Shown here piece by piece: positions 24,045-34,000 of a stretch of 64,000 bases of DNA; the stretch's first letter is position 1, and each line of letters opens with the position of its first letter. The stretch is from positions 1 through 64,000 of the forward strand of contig JBBDWK010000002.1 of NCBI GenBank assembly GCA_040902885.1, given 5' to 3'. A model generated the notes under the pieces. That model ran no database searches. It was not told where the DNA came from and saw only the letters and a list, made by a program, of their open reading frames with translations. Source of the DNA: JBBDWK01 sp040902885. GTDB taxonomy: Bacteria > Acidobacteriota > Terriglobia > Bryobacterales > Bryobacteraceae. Both the position numbers and the translations under genes were made by a program.

Positions 24045-25898
24045 ATGTGCGGAATAGTCGGTTACATCGGCGCCCGTAAAGCGGTCCCCATCATTCTGGA
24101 CGGCCTCCGAAGATTGGAATACCGGGGTTACGACTCGGCCGGGCTGGCCGTGTCCGGGGACAGCGAGGAACTGGTGATCCGCAGGGCCTCGGGGAAGCTG
24201 CGCAACCTGGAAGAGGCTATCCGCATCAACCCCGCCAATGGCAGCTACGGCATCGGCCACACCCGCTGGGCCACGCATGGACGCCCCACCGAGGAGAACG
24301 CCCATCCGCACCGGGACTGCAAGGGCGACATCGTGGTGGTCCACAACGGAATTATCGAAAATTACCTGACGCTCAAGCATCAGCTTCAAGCGGAAGGGCA
24401 CCGGTTCGAGACCGAGACGGACACCGAGATCATCGCGCACTTGGTGGAGAAGCACTTCAACGGAAACTTGGAAGAAGCTGTCCGGGCCACCCTGAAGCAG
24501 CTTACCGGCGTATTCGCCCTGGCCATACTCTCGCGCCTGGATCCGGGCAAGATCGTAGCCGCGCGCTCCGGACCGCCCGTGGTGGTGGGTCTCGGCGACA
24601 ACGAGTACTTCGTCGCTTCCGACGTCCCCGCCATTCTCAACCACACGCGGGACATGTTTTTCCTCTCCGATGGAGACATGGCGCTGCTGACGGCGGAGGG
24701 CGTGCGCCTCTGCGACTTCGAGGGCCGGCCCATCAACCGCCAGGTGTCGCACATCCTGTGGGACCCCATCATGGCGGAAAAGGGCGGCTACAAGCACTTC
24801 ATGCTCAAGGAAATCTATGAGCAGCCGCGCGCCGTCCGCGACACCACTCTAGGGCGCGTGGGCCAGGAATCCGGTCGCATCTTCCTGGATGAGATGGACA
24901 TTGCGCCGAAGCAGTTCCAGGCGTTCCGTCAGATCAAGATCGTGGCCTGCGGCACTAGCTGGCATGCGGCGCTGGCGGGCAAGTTCATGATCGAGAAGCT
25001 GGCCCGCATCCCCGTCGAAGTGGACTACGGCAGCGAGTTCCGCTATCGCGACCCGATTCTGGACGAGGACACGCTGACCGTGCTGATCTCGCAATCCGGG
25101 GAGACCGCCGATACGCTGGCGGCACAGCGCGAGGCCAAGCAAAAAAAATCGAAGACGCTGGCCATCTGCAACGTGGTGGGGTCCATGGTCACGCGCGAGG
25201 CCGCCGGTTCCATCATCACCCACGCCGGCCCGGAGATTGGCGTCGCCTCAACGAAGGCCTTCACCTCGCAGCTCACCGCGCTGTTCATCCTGGCCATGCA
25301 CCTGGCGCAGGCGCGCGGAAAAATCGATACGGTGGCCTCGCGCTGCCTGGTGCAGGAGCTGCTCAAAGTTCCCGCCAAGCTGGAGAGCGTACTCTCCCAC
25401 GATGCGCAGTACGAAGAGCTGGCGCGCAAGCTGTTCCGCGCGACCGATTTCCTGTTTCTGGGCCGGGGCATTCATTTTCCCATCGCCCTCGAAGGCGCGC
25501 TCAAGCTGAAGGAGATTTCCTACATCCATGCCGAAGGTTATCCGGCCGGGGAGATGAAGCATGGGCCGAACGCGCTGATCGACGAAAAGCTGCCGGCGGT
25601 GATTCTGGCCGCCCACGACCCGACGAGCGACGAGAGCCGCGTGCTCTACGAGAAAACGCTGTCCAATATTCAGGAGGTGAAGGCGCGCGAAGGCATCGTG
25701 ATCGCCGTGGCCACTGAAGGCGACAAAAATATTCCGGCGCTGGCCGACTATGTCCTGGAAATCCCCGAGTCGCGCGAGCTGCTGCTGCCGATTCTGGAGA
25801 TTGTGCCGCTGCAGCTTCTCGCGTATCACATCGCGGTGCGCCGCGGCTGCGACGTGGATCAGCCGCGCAATCTCGCTAAGAGCGTCACCGTCGAGTGA
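24045..25898 (+). CDS. glmS: Glutamine--fructose-6-phosphate aminotransferase
   Basis: A 617-aa enzyme making glucosamine-6-phosphate from fructose-6-phosphate and glutamine, the first step of UDP-GlcNAc, peptidoglycan and LPS synthesis. Met is followed by the N-terminal nucleophile CGIVGYIG (Cys2). LEYRGYDSAG and HTRWATHGRPTEENAHPH belong to the class II glutamine amidotransferase domain (about 1-240). The two SIS domains contain IVACGTSWHAALAGK, LISQSGETADTL and AEGYPAGEMKHGPNALI. It ends with the conserved DVDQPRNLAKSVTVE tail. Full length for the family. No glmS ribozyme is visible upstream; the region upstream is the LysR divergent promoter. Confidence 0.98.
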   Translation: MCGIVGYIGARKAVPIILDGLRRLEYRGYDSAGLAVSGDSEELVIRRASGKLRNLEEAIRINPANGSYGIGHTRWATHGRPTEENAHPHRDCKGDIVVVHNGIIENYLTLKHQLQAEGHRFETETDTEIIAHLVEKHFNGNLEEAVRATLKQLTGVFALAILSRLDPGKIVAARSGPPVVVGLGDNEYFVASDVPAILNHTRDMFFLSDGDMALLTAEGVRLCDFEGRPINRQVSHILWDPIMAEKGGYKHFMLKEIYEQPRAVRDTTLGRVGQESGRIFLDEMDIAPKQFQAFRQIKIVACGTSWHAALAGKFMIEKLARIPVEVDYGSEFRYRDPILDEDTLTVLISQSGETADTLAAQREAKQKKSKTLAICNVVGSMVTREAAGSIITHAGPEIGVASTKAFTSQLTALFILAMHLAQARGKIDTVASRCLVQELLKVPAKLESVLSHDAQYEELARKLFRATDFLFLGRGIHFPIALEGALKLKEISYIHAEGYPAGEMKHGPNALIDEKLPAVILAAHDPTSDESRVLYEKTLSNIQEVKAREGIVIAVATEGDKNIPALADYVLEIPESRELLLPILEIVPLQLLAYHIAVRRGCDVDQPRNLAKSVTVE

Positions 25899-25907
25899 AG
25901 CTGCGCG

Positions 25908-26099
25908 TCAACTGCCGATCCGGAAACGGGTTACTTCGGCCCACAACCCGACTGCCTGCAATATCCAGATCACGACGGCAATTACAACCACGACGTTCAG
26001 AATCGTCTTGATGCTGGAAGCCATGGGGATGAACGCATTCACGAGCCACAGCCCCACGCCAACAACAATCAACACGAACACGATATACACCAACGGCAT
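25908..26099 (-). CDS. Small two-helix membrane protein (Thivi_2564-like)
   Basis: A 63-aa hydrophobic protein with two membrane helices (MPLVYIVFVLIVVGVGLWLV and TILNVVVVIAVVIWILQAVGLW) joined by a short loop. It resembles small proteins annotated as Thivi_2564 family membrane protein; function unknown. AGGAGG stands 9 bases before the ATG at 26099, which decides against a 12-residue longer frame. Confidence 0.65.
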   Translation of the reverse strand: MPLVYIVFVLIVVGVGLWLVNAFIPMASSIKTILNVVVVIAVVIWILQAVGLWAEVTRFRIGS

Positions 26100-26233
26100 T
26101 CCTTGGGTCCTCCTCAAGCGTAGGAAAAACAGCAATCCGCTGGCCTAAACTGGCGAAGAGGCTGGGTAAGTTGTCCGATTGCGCCCAATTTTTCCGGTCA
26201 CAATGATTGAGGCTACCTTTCCGGCGCCGTCAG

Positions 26234-27394
26234 TCAGGAAAGCGCGTTCAGAAAGCGGTCGATATCGGAGAGGTTGTTAAAGACCGACGGAGATACGCGC
26301 ATTTGGCTGTCCCCGGGGCTGACGCGCAGCGTGACGATGACGCCCGCCTTCTGTAAGCGAGTTCTCACTTTCTCGCCATCCGGGACGCGGAACGTGGAGA
26401 TGGGCGTCGGCGCGCCAGGCGGCGTCAGGCATTCGAAGCCGAGGCCGGGCATCTCCGACCGAAGCCTGGTGTGCAGTACAAGATTGTGCCCTTGGATTTT
26501 ATCCACACCGAGCCGGGTAATGTAAGCGAGAGCTTCATCCTGGCAGGCGCAGCCAGCGTGGGAAGCGGTGCTGACCTGGTAGCGGCCCGCGCCGGACTGG
26601 CTGGAGCGGCCGCCGAAATGCTTCCCCTTCATTACGCTGCCCTGCAGATTCTCTTGCACGTAGAGGTATCCGAACCGGCCCCCCATCAGCCATTTGTAGG
26701 CTGAGCAGGCGAGGAAGTCGATGCCCATGGCGCGCACATCGATGGGGACGGCGCCGGCGGCCTGGATCACATCCGTGTAGAGATAGCCGCCGTGAGCGTG
26801 AGCGAGCCTGCTGAGCGCCGGGGCGTCTTCCAGAAAGCCGTTCACGTTGGAGACAAGGGCGACGGCGATGAGGCGCGTCTTGCGGTCCACGACGCGCTCC
26901 ACGTCGCGCAGATCGATGCGGCCGTCGCGGCTCTTGACGATGCGCACGTCGAGTCCGTCCTCCCGGCGCTTCCGATAGTTCAGCAGCGAACCCCCGTAGT
27001 GCAGATCGTTGGTCACGACGTTGCCGCCCGACGCCTGAATCTCCAGCCCGTCGAGGACTAGATTCTCGCCGATCTGCGTGGAGGGAACGAAGACGACCTC
27101 GGACGGCTTGGCGTGAATCAGCGCGGCGAACCGGTCGCGAACGCGTTGCTGGATGACGGCGCTCTCGAAGCGCTCCCGGTCGCCGTCAGGTCCGTAAGTG
27201 ATGGCGCGAACGTACGCCTCCATGGCGCGGGCCGCGGGCAACGGCAGCGGATGCTCGGTCGCGGAGTTGAGGTAGATCTCGCGCTCAGCCCAGGGAAAGT
27301 CGGTTCGGGCGTGGGCGAGCAAACCATTGGCCTGCGCGCCGGCGCCAGATGCGGCGGCCAGTCCGGCCGTACCGAGAAACTCACGCCTTTTCAT
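26234..27394 (-). CDS. Class V aminotransferase (isopenicillin-N-epimerase/cysteine-desulfurase-like), Tat-exported
   Basis: A 386-aa PLP enzyme of fold type I. It has a twin-arginine leader (KRREFLGTAGLAAASGAGAQA), a substrate region IYLNSATEHPLPLP, cofactor-contact DVIQAAGAVPIDV with the PLP-N1 Asp, and SAYKWLMGG with the Schiff-base Lys. Length and blocks fit the isopenicillin-N epimerase-like branch rather than the IscS branch; the Cys loop of desulfurases is absent. A Tat leader puts it in the periplasm, folded with cofactor. It is the last gene of a four-gene operon, starting 1 base after the acyltransferase stop. It could racemise, eliminate or desulfurate an amino acid released by its neighbours. 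Confidence 0.82.
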   Translation of the reverse strand: MKRREFLGTAGLAAASGAGAQANGLLAHARTDFPWAEREIYLNSATEHPLPLPAARAMEAYVRAITYGPDGDRERFESAVIQQRVRDRFAALIHAKPSEVVFVPSTQIGENLVLDGLEIQASGGNVVTNDLHYGGSLLNYRKRREDGLDVRIVKSRDGRIDLRDVERVVDRKTRLIAVALVSNVNGFLEDAPALSRLAHAHGGYLYTDVIQAAGAVPIDVRAMGIDFLACSAYKWLMGGRFGYLYVQENLQGSVMKGKHFGGRSSQSGAGRYQVSTASHAGCACQDEALAYITRLGVDKIQGHNLVLHTRLRSEMPGLGFECLTPPGAPTPISTFRVPDGEKVRTRLQKAGVIVTLRVSPGDSQMRVSPSVFNNLSDIDRFLNALS

Positions 27395-27395
27395 C

Positions 27396-28508
27396 TCACA
27401 TCTCCAATGAGTACGTTGTGTAGGGATTGCGGCAGGGGTTGCCCGCGGCGACCTGCATTCTGTTGGCGCCAGGCTCGGCGACGATTGAGGCCACCGTGCA
27501 ACCGGTGGAATCGCCCTTGTTCTGGTGACGGCAGATGCCGCGCGGCCCGTTCGAGTGGTCCGAGAGGAAGCGCTTCAGATCCGCGACGCTCAACTGTCCC
27601 ATCCGCCCCGTAAGCAGACTGTCCATGCGGGAGAGTCGCGGGAAGGAATCCTTGAGGCTGCGCTCGTGATTCTCGCGGGTTGCGTAGCGAGGGCACAGGT
27701 AGTGATTGGTGTGCGCAATGAATCCGCGGCCCTGGTCGCGGAGGATCTGCGGGCCTTCCGTGGTTGCTTCCACGTCCAGGATCTCTCCGGCGCCGTCGCA
27801 GAGGACGTAGTTGCCATTTGAGGCCAGCGGCGAGCGTTCTAGCACCGACAGCACCTCCCTCAGGTCCCGGCACTCCAGCATCAGCCGTTTCACCGGGTAA
27901 TGCGGCAGTCCCATTCTGCCGCCGGGCCCGCCCCCGAGAGCGTTGGCGAAGTGCGCAACGCCGGCGCTGTTCATCCCGTGGTAGCCGATCATCCCACCGA
28001 AGGTCCAAATCATCACCTGCGGCTTCCCGGGGGGCTTCAAGTGCAGGACGTAGGCGAACTCCAGCATCCTCGCAGGCAGATCGCTGTTCTGGCCGATCAG
28101 GATCTGGCCGGACGAAGTTCCCTTGGGGCCGACGGCATAAGCGGTGCAACCCTCGGCGGGGGCGCGGCCGATCTCGCCGCGGATATTGCAGGCCATCCCC
28201 TCGGCGAAGTGAATCGCGGCGCCTTCGGCGAGACCGCGGATCTCATCAACCAGATGCGGGCAGTGTTGTTCGAACAACGGGACAAAGGACAGGGCGCGTG
28301 CGCGAAACAGCTCGCGCTTGCCGCGGAAGCTTTCGGCGAGATGCTCGACGTGGGCACGGATGCGTTCAGCGGCCTGCTCGCCGTGCTGGCGGCCGAGCTC
28401 GCGATGAGCGCCGGAGCAGCGATAGATTGGATACGCCGCCTCGGACGCCAGCGCCGCGCCGGCGGAACCGGCGAGCATTGCCCGCCTCGTCAGGTGAAGC
28501 TCGTTCAT
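27396..28508 (-). CDS. C45 family acyltransferase/peptidase (isopenicillin-N acyltransferase-like)
   Basis: A 370-aa Ntn-hydrolase-fold protein. A Tat-like leader (LTRRAMLAGSAGAALASEA) is followed by IYRCSGAHRELGRQHGEQ, typical of the family's N-terminal part. GCTAYAVGP provides the Cys that becomes the N-terminal nucleophile after self-cleavage. QNSDLPARML, GMIGYHGMNSAGVAHFANAL and FIAHTNHY are further conserved blocks. Fungal homologues exchange the side chain of isopenicillin N; bacterial members are thought to hydrolyse N-acyl amino acids or small peptides. The start overlaps the stop of the upstream gene by ATGA (28505-28508). Confidence 0.82.
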   Translation of the reverse strand: MNELHLTRRAMLAGSAGAALASEAAYPIYRCSGAHRELGRQHGEQAAERIRAHVEHLAESFRGKRELFRARALSFVPLFEQHCPHLVDEIRGLAEGAAIHFAEGMACNIRGEIGRAPAEGCTAYAVGPKGTSSGQILIGQNSDLPARMLEFAYVLHLKPPGKPQVMIWTFGGMIGYHGMNSAGVAHFANALGGGPGGRMGLPHYPVKRLMLECRDLREVLSVLERSPLASNGNYVLCDGAGEILDVEATTEGPQILRDQGRGFIAHTNHYLCPRYATRENHERSLKDSFPRLSRMDSLLTGRMGQLSVADLKRFLSDHSNGPRGICRHQNKGDSTGCTVASIVAEPGANRMQVAAGNPCRNPYTTYSLEM

Positions 28509-31039
28509 GGCTGAGCCTCCTGCGCGCGCTGGCGGTAGACCGCGGCTGCCGCGTCGATCTGCTCCATCACGTGCTGCTTTTCGCGCTCGGACCGCCACTC
28601 GGCCGGGTCGGCGGCCATCTCTTTCAGCTTGTCGAGCCAGCGCAGGAAATAATCGGCCGACGCGCGGCTCCGGATTGGCTGCTTCCCAGTATAGACACGA
28701 ACGGCATTGGTGACAGCCTGCCCGTAAGCCTTCGGGACCTGACGGTATTCGTCCGCTTCCGCAACCAGAGAGAACCAGCCGCTGCCATCTACCCGTGCCG
28801 TTTCCCGGATTCGGACTTCTTTTCCCGAAACTGGGATCTCCTTCCATACGGACCCATTGTGCATGATGCGCACCACGCGGAGCGCCGTACGGGACCAGAC
28901 CCTTCCGGTGAGCGTGACCGGACCGGCCGCGGGCAGATGGACACTCTCTCCGCCTATCTTGCCGTTCACGCTGAACTCCGCCAGCGGCCCGCTGGTCATG
29001 AACACCCGGCCCTTCTTGAGGGCCTCCACCCAGCCATCGTGGGAGAGGGTGGGTCCGAGGTGGGCATAAGTGCGGATGATGCCGAGGGGGCGGTTGTCCT
29101 GCATGTTGGCGAGCGTGTCTTCGCCCCCGACGGGCGCTATGGGAAAGTCGTTATTCCAGGCGTGAAACAGCGGGATGAGCGCGCCGCGCGAGGCGCTGGA
29201 CCATTCGAGGGCGTGAATCGTGCCCAGAGCGACGTCCACCGCGTATCCTCTTGCGCCGCCGAGTCCGCCTTCCAGGGGATCGCGGTCGCCTCCGAACGCG
29301 TGTACATAGCCGGTGGCCGCCCCTTGTGAGATCGCCTTGCGGAACTGGTCGGTGTTGCTGGGGTATAGACTGTCGATCCCCGTGCCCTTATAGCCGGTGA
29401 GGAACGGGGAGATGAGATGCTCGCGCAGCCCAATGAAGAAGGTGTGTCCCCAAAACGGCGGCCGGTACTCTTCGCCAAACACGAGCAGAAAGCGTTCAGC
29501 GGGACGCGAAGCCGGGTGGGCTTTACCGCCGGGCTTAAAGTACTGCCAGTCCAGAATGCGGTTGTCCTTGTTGGCAACCAGCGCGCTGACGATGTGCATG
29601 CCCTGGGCCTGGGCGATGGTGCGTAGCAGCTCGGGGGTGTTGTGGACAGGGCCGCCGTAGTTCATGTGGACGTGGGTGGAGCCCGAATACCAGCCGCTGG
29701 CCGGCAGGTCGGAAATCGGCTTCACGGTCAGAGTCAAGTTGTGCGCGGCGCCCGCGTCCGTTTCAATCGTCGCTCGGGCAGGTTCGTACTCAAAACCTTT
29801 GTGCGCCTCCAGGGTGAGCGGACCGGGGGGGACTTCGATGGTGAAGGAGCCATCGGAGAAGAACGTGCGCTCCAGACCTTCCGGCATGCGGGCATTGAAC
29901 AGGAACGCTTCGTCCGGCCCGTACAGTTTTCCATCCGCGGCGACGCCGGCGATGCGGGAAGGCGTCACCCCGCCCGTTCGCCCATCAAGAACTCGAACAT
30001 GCACGCTGGCACGCGGATTCTTCCACTTGCGTTCCCGGATGCGCAGAACTTTCTTCCCCCCGGCGTGCGCATCCAGCAGGCAGAGCTGCGGCAGTCCGCC
30101 TTCGTTTGAAATGTAGGCTATGCTCTCGCCGTCGGGCGACCAGCGGGGGTGGAAGTTATCGTGATCGCCGAAGGTGAGCTTATACGGATGCCCTCCGTTT
30201 ATGGGCAGCACATACAGGTGATTGAACTGATCCGCCGCGCCCGCCGTGGAGGCGTAGATGATGCGCTTGCCGTCCGGAGAAATATCGGGGCGGGTCCGAT
30301 AGAGCGTTTGTTCGTCAATCACCAGTTTGCCCTTCGGCATTGCATCTGGTGTGTGGGGAATTCGCCACAGGCCGCCGGAACCGAGATCGACTCCCCGGTT
30401 GGAGAGCAGGAACAGGTCGCGACCGTCGGGCGACCACGCGGGCTGAATGTGGAGATCCCAGTTGCCGAAGTAGAGGCGGGAGCGGCCAAAGTCGTTGTCG
30501 TGAGTGACCGCCAGCGCCTCGCCCGCCCACTGGCCGTTGCGGATGGGCCGTGTCTGAACATTCAGATTGCCCGCGGGAACGGTGGTCACGTAGGCAAGCC
30601 GGGCGCCGTCGCGGGAAAAGACCGGATCGGCGTATACCTGCTCGTCGTCTGTGAGCGCATGCGACTCTCCGGTTTCGACGTTCAGAATCTCGAGCTGGAT
30701 GGACTTCCAGTGGTCGTCGGCCGTGTAGACGATCCACTTGCCGTCCGGCGACCAGGCCGGCGAGCCATGTAACTTGCGGCTGTCGGTCAACTGGTGAGCG
30801 ACGCTGGTGGCCGGGTCCACCTTCCAGATGGAGCCGTAGTAGGAAACTGCGATCCACTTGCCGTCCGGCGACCAGGCCGGATACCAGGGCGTGGTGGTCG
30901 GCGCGTGCGAGAGATAGTAACTCGACAGGTAGTTGCTGCGGTACTTGACCGCCGGGTATTCGACGCCCTGGGCCCGCAGCAGGCACCCGGGCCCAGGCAG
31001 AGTGCAGAAGGTGAGAACTGCCAGAAGGCGAATGGTCAT
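28505..31039 (-). CDS. TolB-like beta-propeller fused to CehA/McbA-type PHP metallohydrolase
   Basis: An 844-aa exported protein (signal peptide about residues 1-23). The N-terminal half is a WD40-like/PD40 propeller with at least four SPDGK-type blades (PAWSPDGKWIAVSYYG, PAWSPDGKWIVYTADD, PAWSPDGRDLFLLSNRG, PRWSPDGESIAYISNEG). A linker domain (about 360-455) precedes a PHP-type hydrolase of the CehA/McbA kind (YSGSTHVHMNYGG with metal His-x-His, then FGEEYRPPFWGHTFFIG, GYVHAFGGDRDP and APVGGEDTLAN). Relatives hydrolyse carbamates or related esters and amides. A 30-base stretch repeats exactly at 30731-30760 and 30851-30880, encoding neighbouring blades. It shares one base with the receptor stop (TGATG). 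Confidence 0.82.
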   Translation of the reverse strand: MTIRLLAVLTFCTLPGPGCLLRAQGVEYPAVKYRSNYLSSYYLSHAPTTTPWYPAWSPDGKWIAVSYYGSIWKVDPATSVAHQLTDSRKLHGSPAWSPDGKWIVYTADDHWKSIQLEILNVETGESHALTDDEQVYADPVFSRDGARLAYVTTVPAGNLNVQTRPIRNGQWAGEALAVTHDNDFGRSRLYFGNWDLHIQPAWSPDGRDLFLLSNRGVDLGSGGLWRIPHTPDAMPKGKLVIDEQTLYRTRPDISPDGKRIIYASTAGAADQFNHLYVLPINGGHPYKLTFGDHDNFHPRWSPDGESIAYISNEGGLPQLCLLDAHAGGKKVLRIRERKWKNPRASVHVRVLDGRTGGVTPSRIAGVAADGKLYGPDEAFLFNARMPEGLERTFFSDGSFTIEVPPGPLTLEAHKGFEYEPARATIETDAGAAHNLTLTVKPISDLPASGWYSGSTHVHMNYGGPVHNTPELLRTIAQAQGMHIVSALVANKDNRILDWQYFKPGGKAHPASRPAERFLLVFGEEYRPPFWGHTFFIGLREHLISPFLTGYKGTGIDSLYPSNTDQFRKAISQGAATGYVHAFGGDRDPLEGGLGGARGYAVDVALGTIHALEWSSASRGALIPLFHAWNNDFPIAPVGGEDTLANMQDNRPLGIIRTYAHLGPTLSHDGWVEALKKGRVFMTSGPLAEFSVNGKIGGESVHLPAAGPVTLTGRVWSRTALRVVRIMHNGSVWKEIPVSGKEVRIRETARVDGSGWFSLVAEADEYRQVPKAYGQAVTNAVRVYTGKQPIRSRASADYFLRWLDKLKEMAADPAEWRSEREKQHVMEQIDAAAAVYRQRAQEAQP

Positions 31040-34000
31040 CAGAAATATAGCTTCAGAGCGAGCTGGACAACGCGCATGCTGGTCCGCAGGCTTCGGATTT
31101 CCCCTACGCGCGGCCCGTCCGGAATGACGGAATTCAGACCGGCGAAACTGAGATTATTGGGCGCCCCAAAGTACGGGGTGTTGAGCGCATTGAACAACTC
31201 CGTGCGGAACTGTAATGAGAATCGCTCCGTGACCTGGAAATTCTTGAAGGCCGAGAAGTCGAGGTTGCGCTGTCCAGGGGTGTCGAGAATATTGCGGCCC
31301 GAATTTCCAAAGTGACAAAGATCGGGTCTTGACGGAATGTTGCAGGTAACGCGCTGGAACGCCGACGGGTCGAACCACAATTTGCGGCTGGCGTTTTCCA
31401 GGGAGCCATCCGCGAGACGGTCCGGACGTATGTCTCCGCCGCCCGTGTTCAGGTCCGCGCCGCTGGTCGGGGTAAACGGAAAACCGCTTCGGAGCGTGAC
31501 GATGCCGTTGGTCTGCCAGCCCTTCAGCACGGCGCCGGGAACGCCCGTAAGCGACCTGCCGAAGGGAATCGTCCACACCCAATGGAACATTGCCGCGTGG
31601 CGCTGGTCGAAGGCCCTGCGGCCCCGCGAGCCAAGGCGGTCGAAGATATTTTGCAGGCCGCTGCCCTCGTTGGCGCCATCCTCGCCGTCTCCGTGCGCTT
31701 TGCTGAAGGTATAAGAGACGCCGTAGGAGATGCCGTTGGAGTAGCGCTTTTCCAGTTTGGCCTGCAGGCCATGGTAGAAGCCGCTGCCGAAGGTTCCGTA
31801 GTAGCTCACGGGACCGAGGTCCTGAATCCCTTTCTCGGGCTGAGCCGGATCGTAAATGTACGGAAACCGGCGGCGCGGCTGAAAGTTCGTGTCAGTCGAC
31901 GGCTCGGCCTGATTAAACACGCCATCATTGTTTGGCACGTGGGTGTTCTTGCTGCCCACATACCCAATGGTGAGCGCCGTCGAATAGGGCAATTCCCGCT
32001 GGATATCGAAGCTCCACTGCCAGACATCGCTGTCGCGGCGGTCGTGAGGCATGAAGCGGATGCTGAGCGGAGTGGAGCGGGTCTGTCCTCCGCTGAATGG
32101 ATCGTCGAGCGTGAGCGGCCGGATGCCGTCGCGAAATCTCCGCGTTTGCACGTTGAACGTCCGTCCGTTCGCCGTCACCGGAACCGTGGTCGCCGGATCG
32201 GTCACCGCATTGAGTTGCTGGAAACCAGAAAGGGGCGGCACCAGGTTGAGGTGGCTGGTATTCACCAGCAGTTGCACGCTGGAGAACTGTCCCGCTCCCA
32301 TTCGGACCACCCATTTCTCCATGGGGCGATAGGCGATGCCCAGGCGCGGCTGGAAAAATCCCGGGGACTGGTCCCATATCTTCGTTTTGGCCTCGTCCGT
32401 ACGTACGCTGGCGGGATAGATCGTTGGAATCTGTTCACCATTGGGGCCGATAAATAAGGGCGCCCGGTGGCCAAAATCGGGCGTCCGCAATTGCCCGAAC
32501 TTGTCCACGGAGTTCCCATAATAGTCCCAGCGGAAACCCATGTTCACGGTTAGCTTGGAGGTCACTCTCCAGTCGTCCGTGATGTAGATCGCTCCCCGAT
32601 TCTGGCGGAGATTGACGCTCGGCAAGCCTTCCGCCGTCTGCGCCTGGGTGGGAAGACCAAGCAGAAGCGAGGCAAAAGCGAAGCCGCTCTCGTTTGCGCC
32701 AAAGCTCAGACTGCCACGCGAGAGGTTGGCCGCGAACCGGTCCAAGGTCACCCGGTTGTACTGAAAACCGATTTTGAGACTGTGCTTTGCCTTGGTCCAT
32801 GAGAGGCTGTTGGCGATTTGATAGTTGTAGGTATCGTCAAAGCGTCCCTCCGAGTCCCCGATTGTGAACCCGATGCGGGGAATGCCCGTCTCCAGAGGCG
32901 TCAGCTTTCGATTATTGTCCGTGGCGACCCGGAACTGTCCAATGCCGAGGACATCGGGATCGAAATCCGTCTCGGAACGGGGGTTGAGGAATTCATCGCC
33001 CCAGTAATTCGTTCCGAAGCGAAGCTCGTTTATTACCGCGGGGCTAAAGACGTGAAGCCACTGCGTAGCCAGATTCCATGACCTCGAATATAGATGGTCG
33101 GGGAAGTTCGGATTGATGTTGTTGCGGCGCCAGTCGGAACGGTCGATATTGATTCGTCCGAATACGCGGTCGCGCTCCGAGAAATTGTGATCCACACGGC
33201 CGAAATATTGGTTCGAGTCGATCGGAACCGGCACCGGCCGCCGCGCCGTGAAGTCGAGGATATCGGCCTGCTGGAAGTCCGGCAAGGGAAGGTAGTCCTG
33301 CAATACATTCTGCGTGCCCTGATGCAGTCTGGACGCCGGAATGCGATTGCCTGGAAACGGCTGACCGGTCACCGCGTCGTATATGACGATGGGCTGGCGA
33401 AAGGGATTTCCGGTGGTCGGATTGATAGCGGGCGTCAGCAAGGCCGAGAAGTCGCCCTGCCGGAAGTCCTGATTGGGCCACCAGGCCGTTTCGACCGATT
33501 CGCTCATCTGGCGCCGGCCCTCATAATTGAACGACCAGAAGGTCTTGTTCTTGATGATCGGTCCGCCAATGAAGGCGCCGAATTGATTGCGCCGCAGGCG
33601 GTCTTTGGGCAAGCGGGCCGCTCCCTCGGGGCGCTCGAAATTCAGAAAATAGGTTTCGGCATCAAGTTTCTCGTTCCGGAGAAAATTGAACACCGTGCCA
33701 TGCAACTCGTTTGTGCCCCCTTTCATGGTCACTTGAATGTGAGCGCCCGCGCCCTGGCCGAATTCCGCTGAATACGACGATGTCAGGACTTTGAATTCCT
33801 CCACGGCATCGACGGACGGAGTGAACGCAGTGTGGTTATAGAGGGGCATGATGGCCTCCACGCCGTCGATCGTGACGCTCTGATTGATCTCGCGCTGGCC
33901 ATTGGCGATGACGGAAATACCGGTACCCGGAATCGGGAAGCCGCCTTGTCCGTCGGCCGCGCCGGTGCGGCTGCCGAACTGAACTCCCGGCGACATTACA

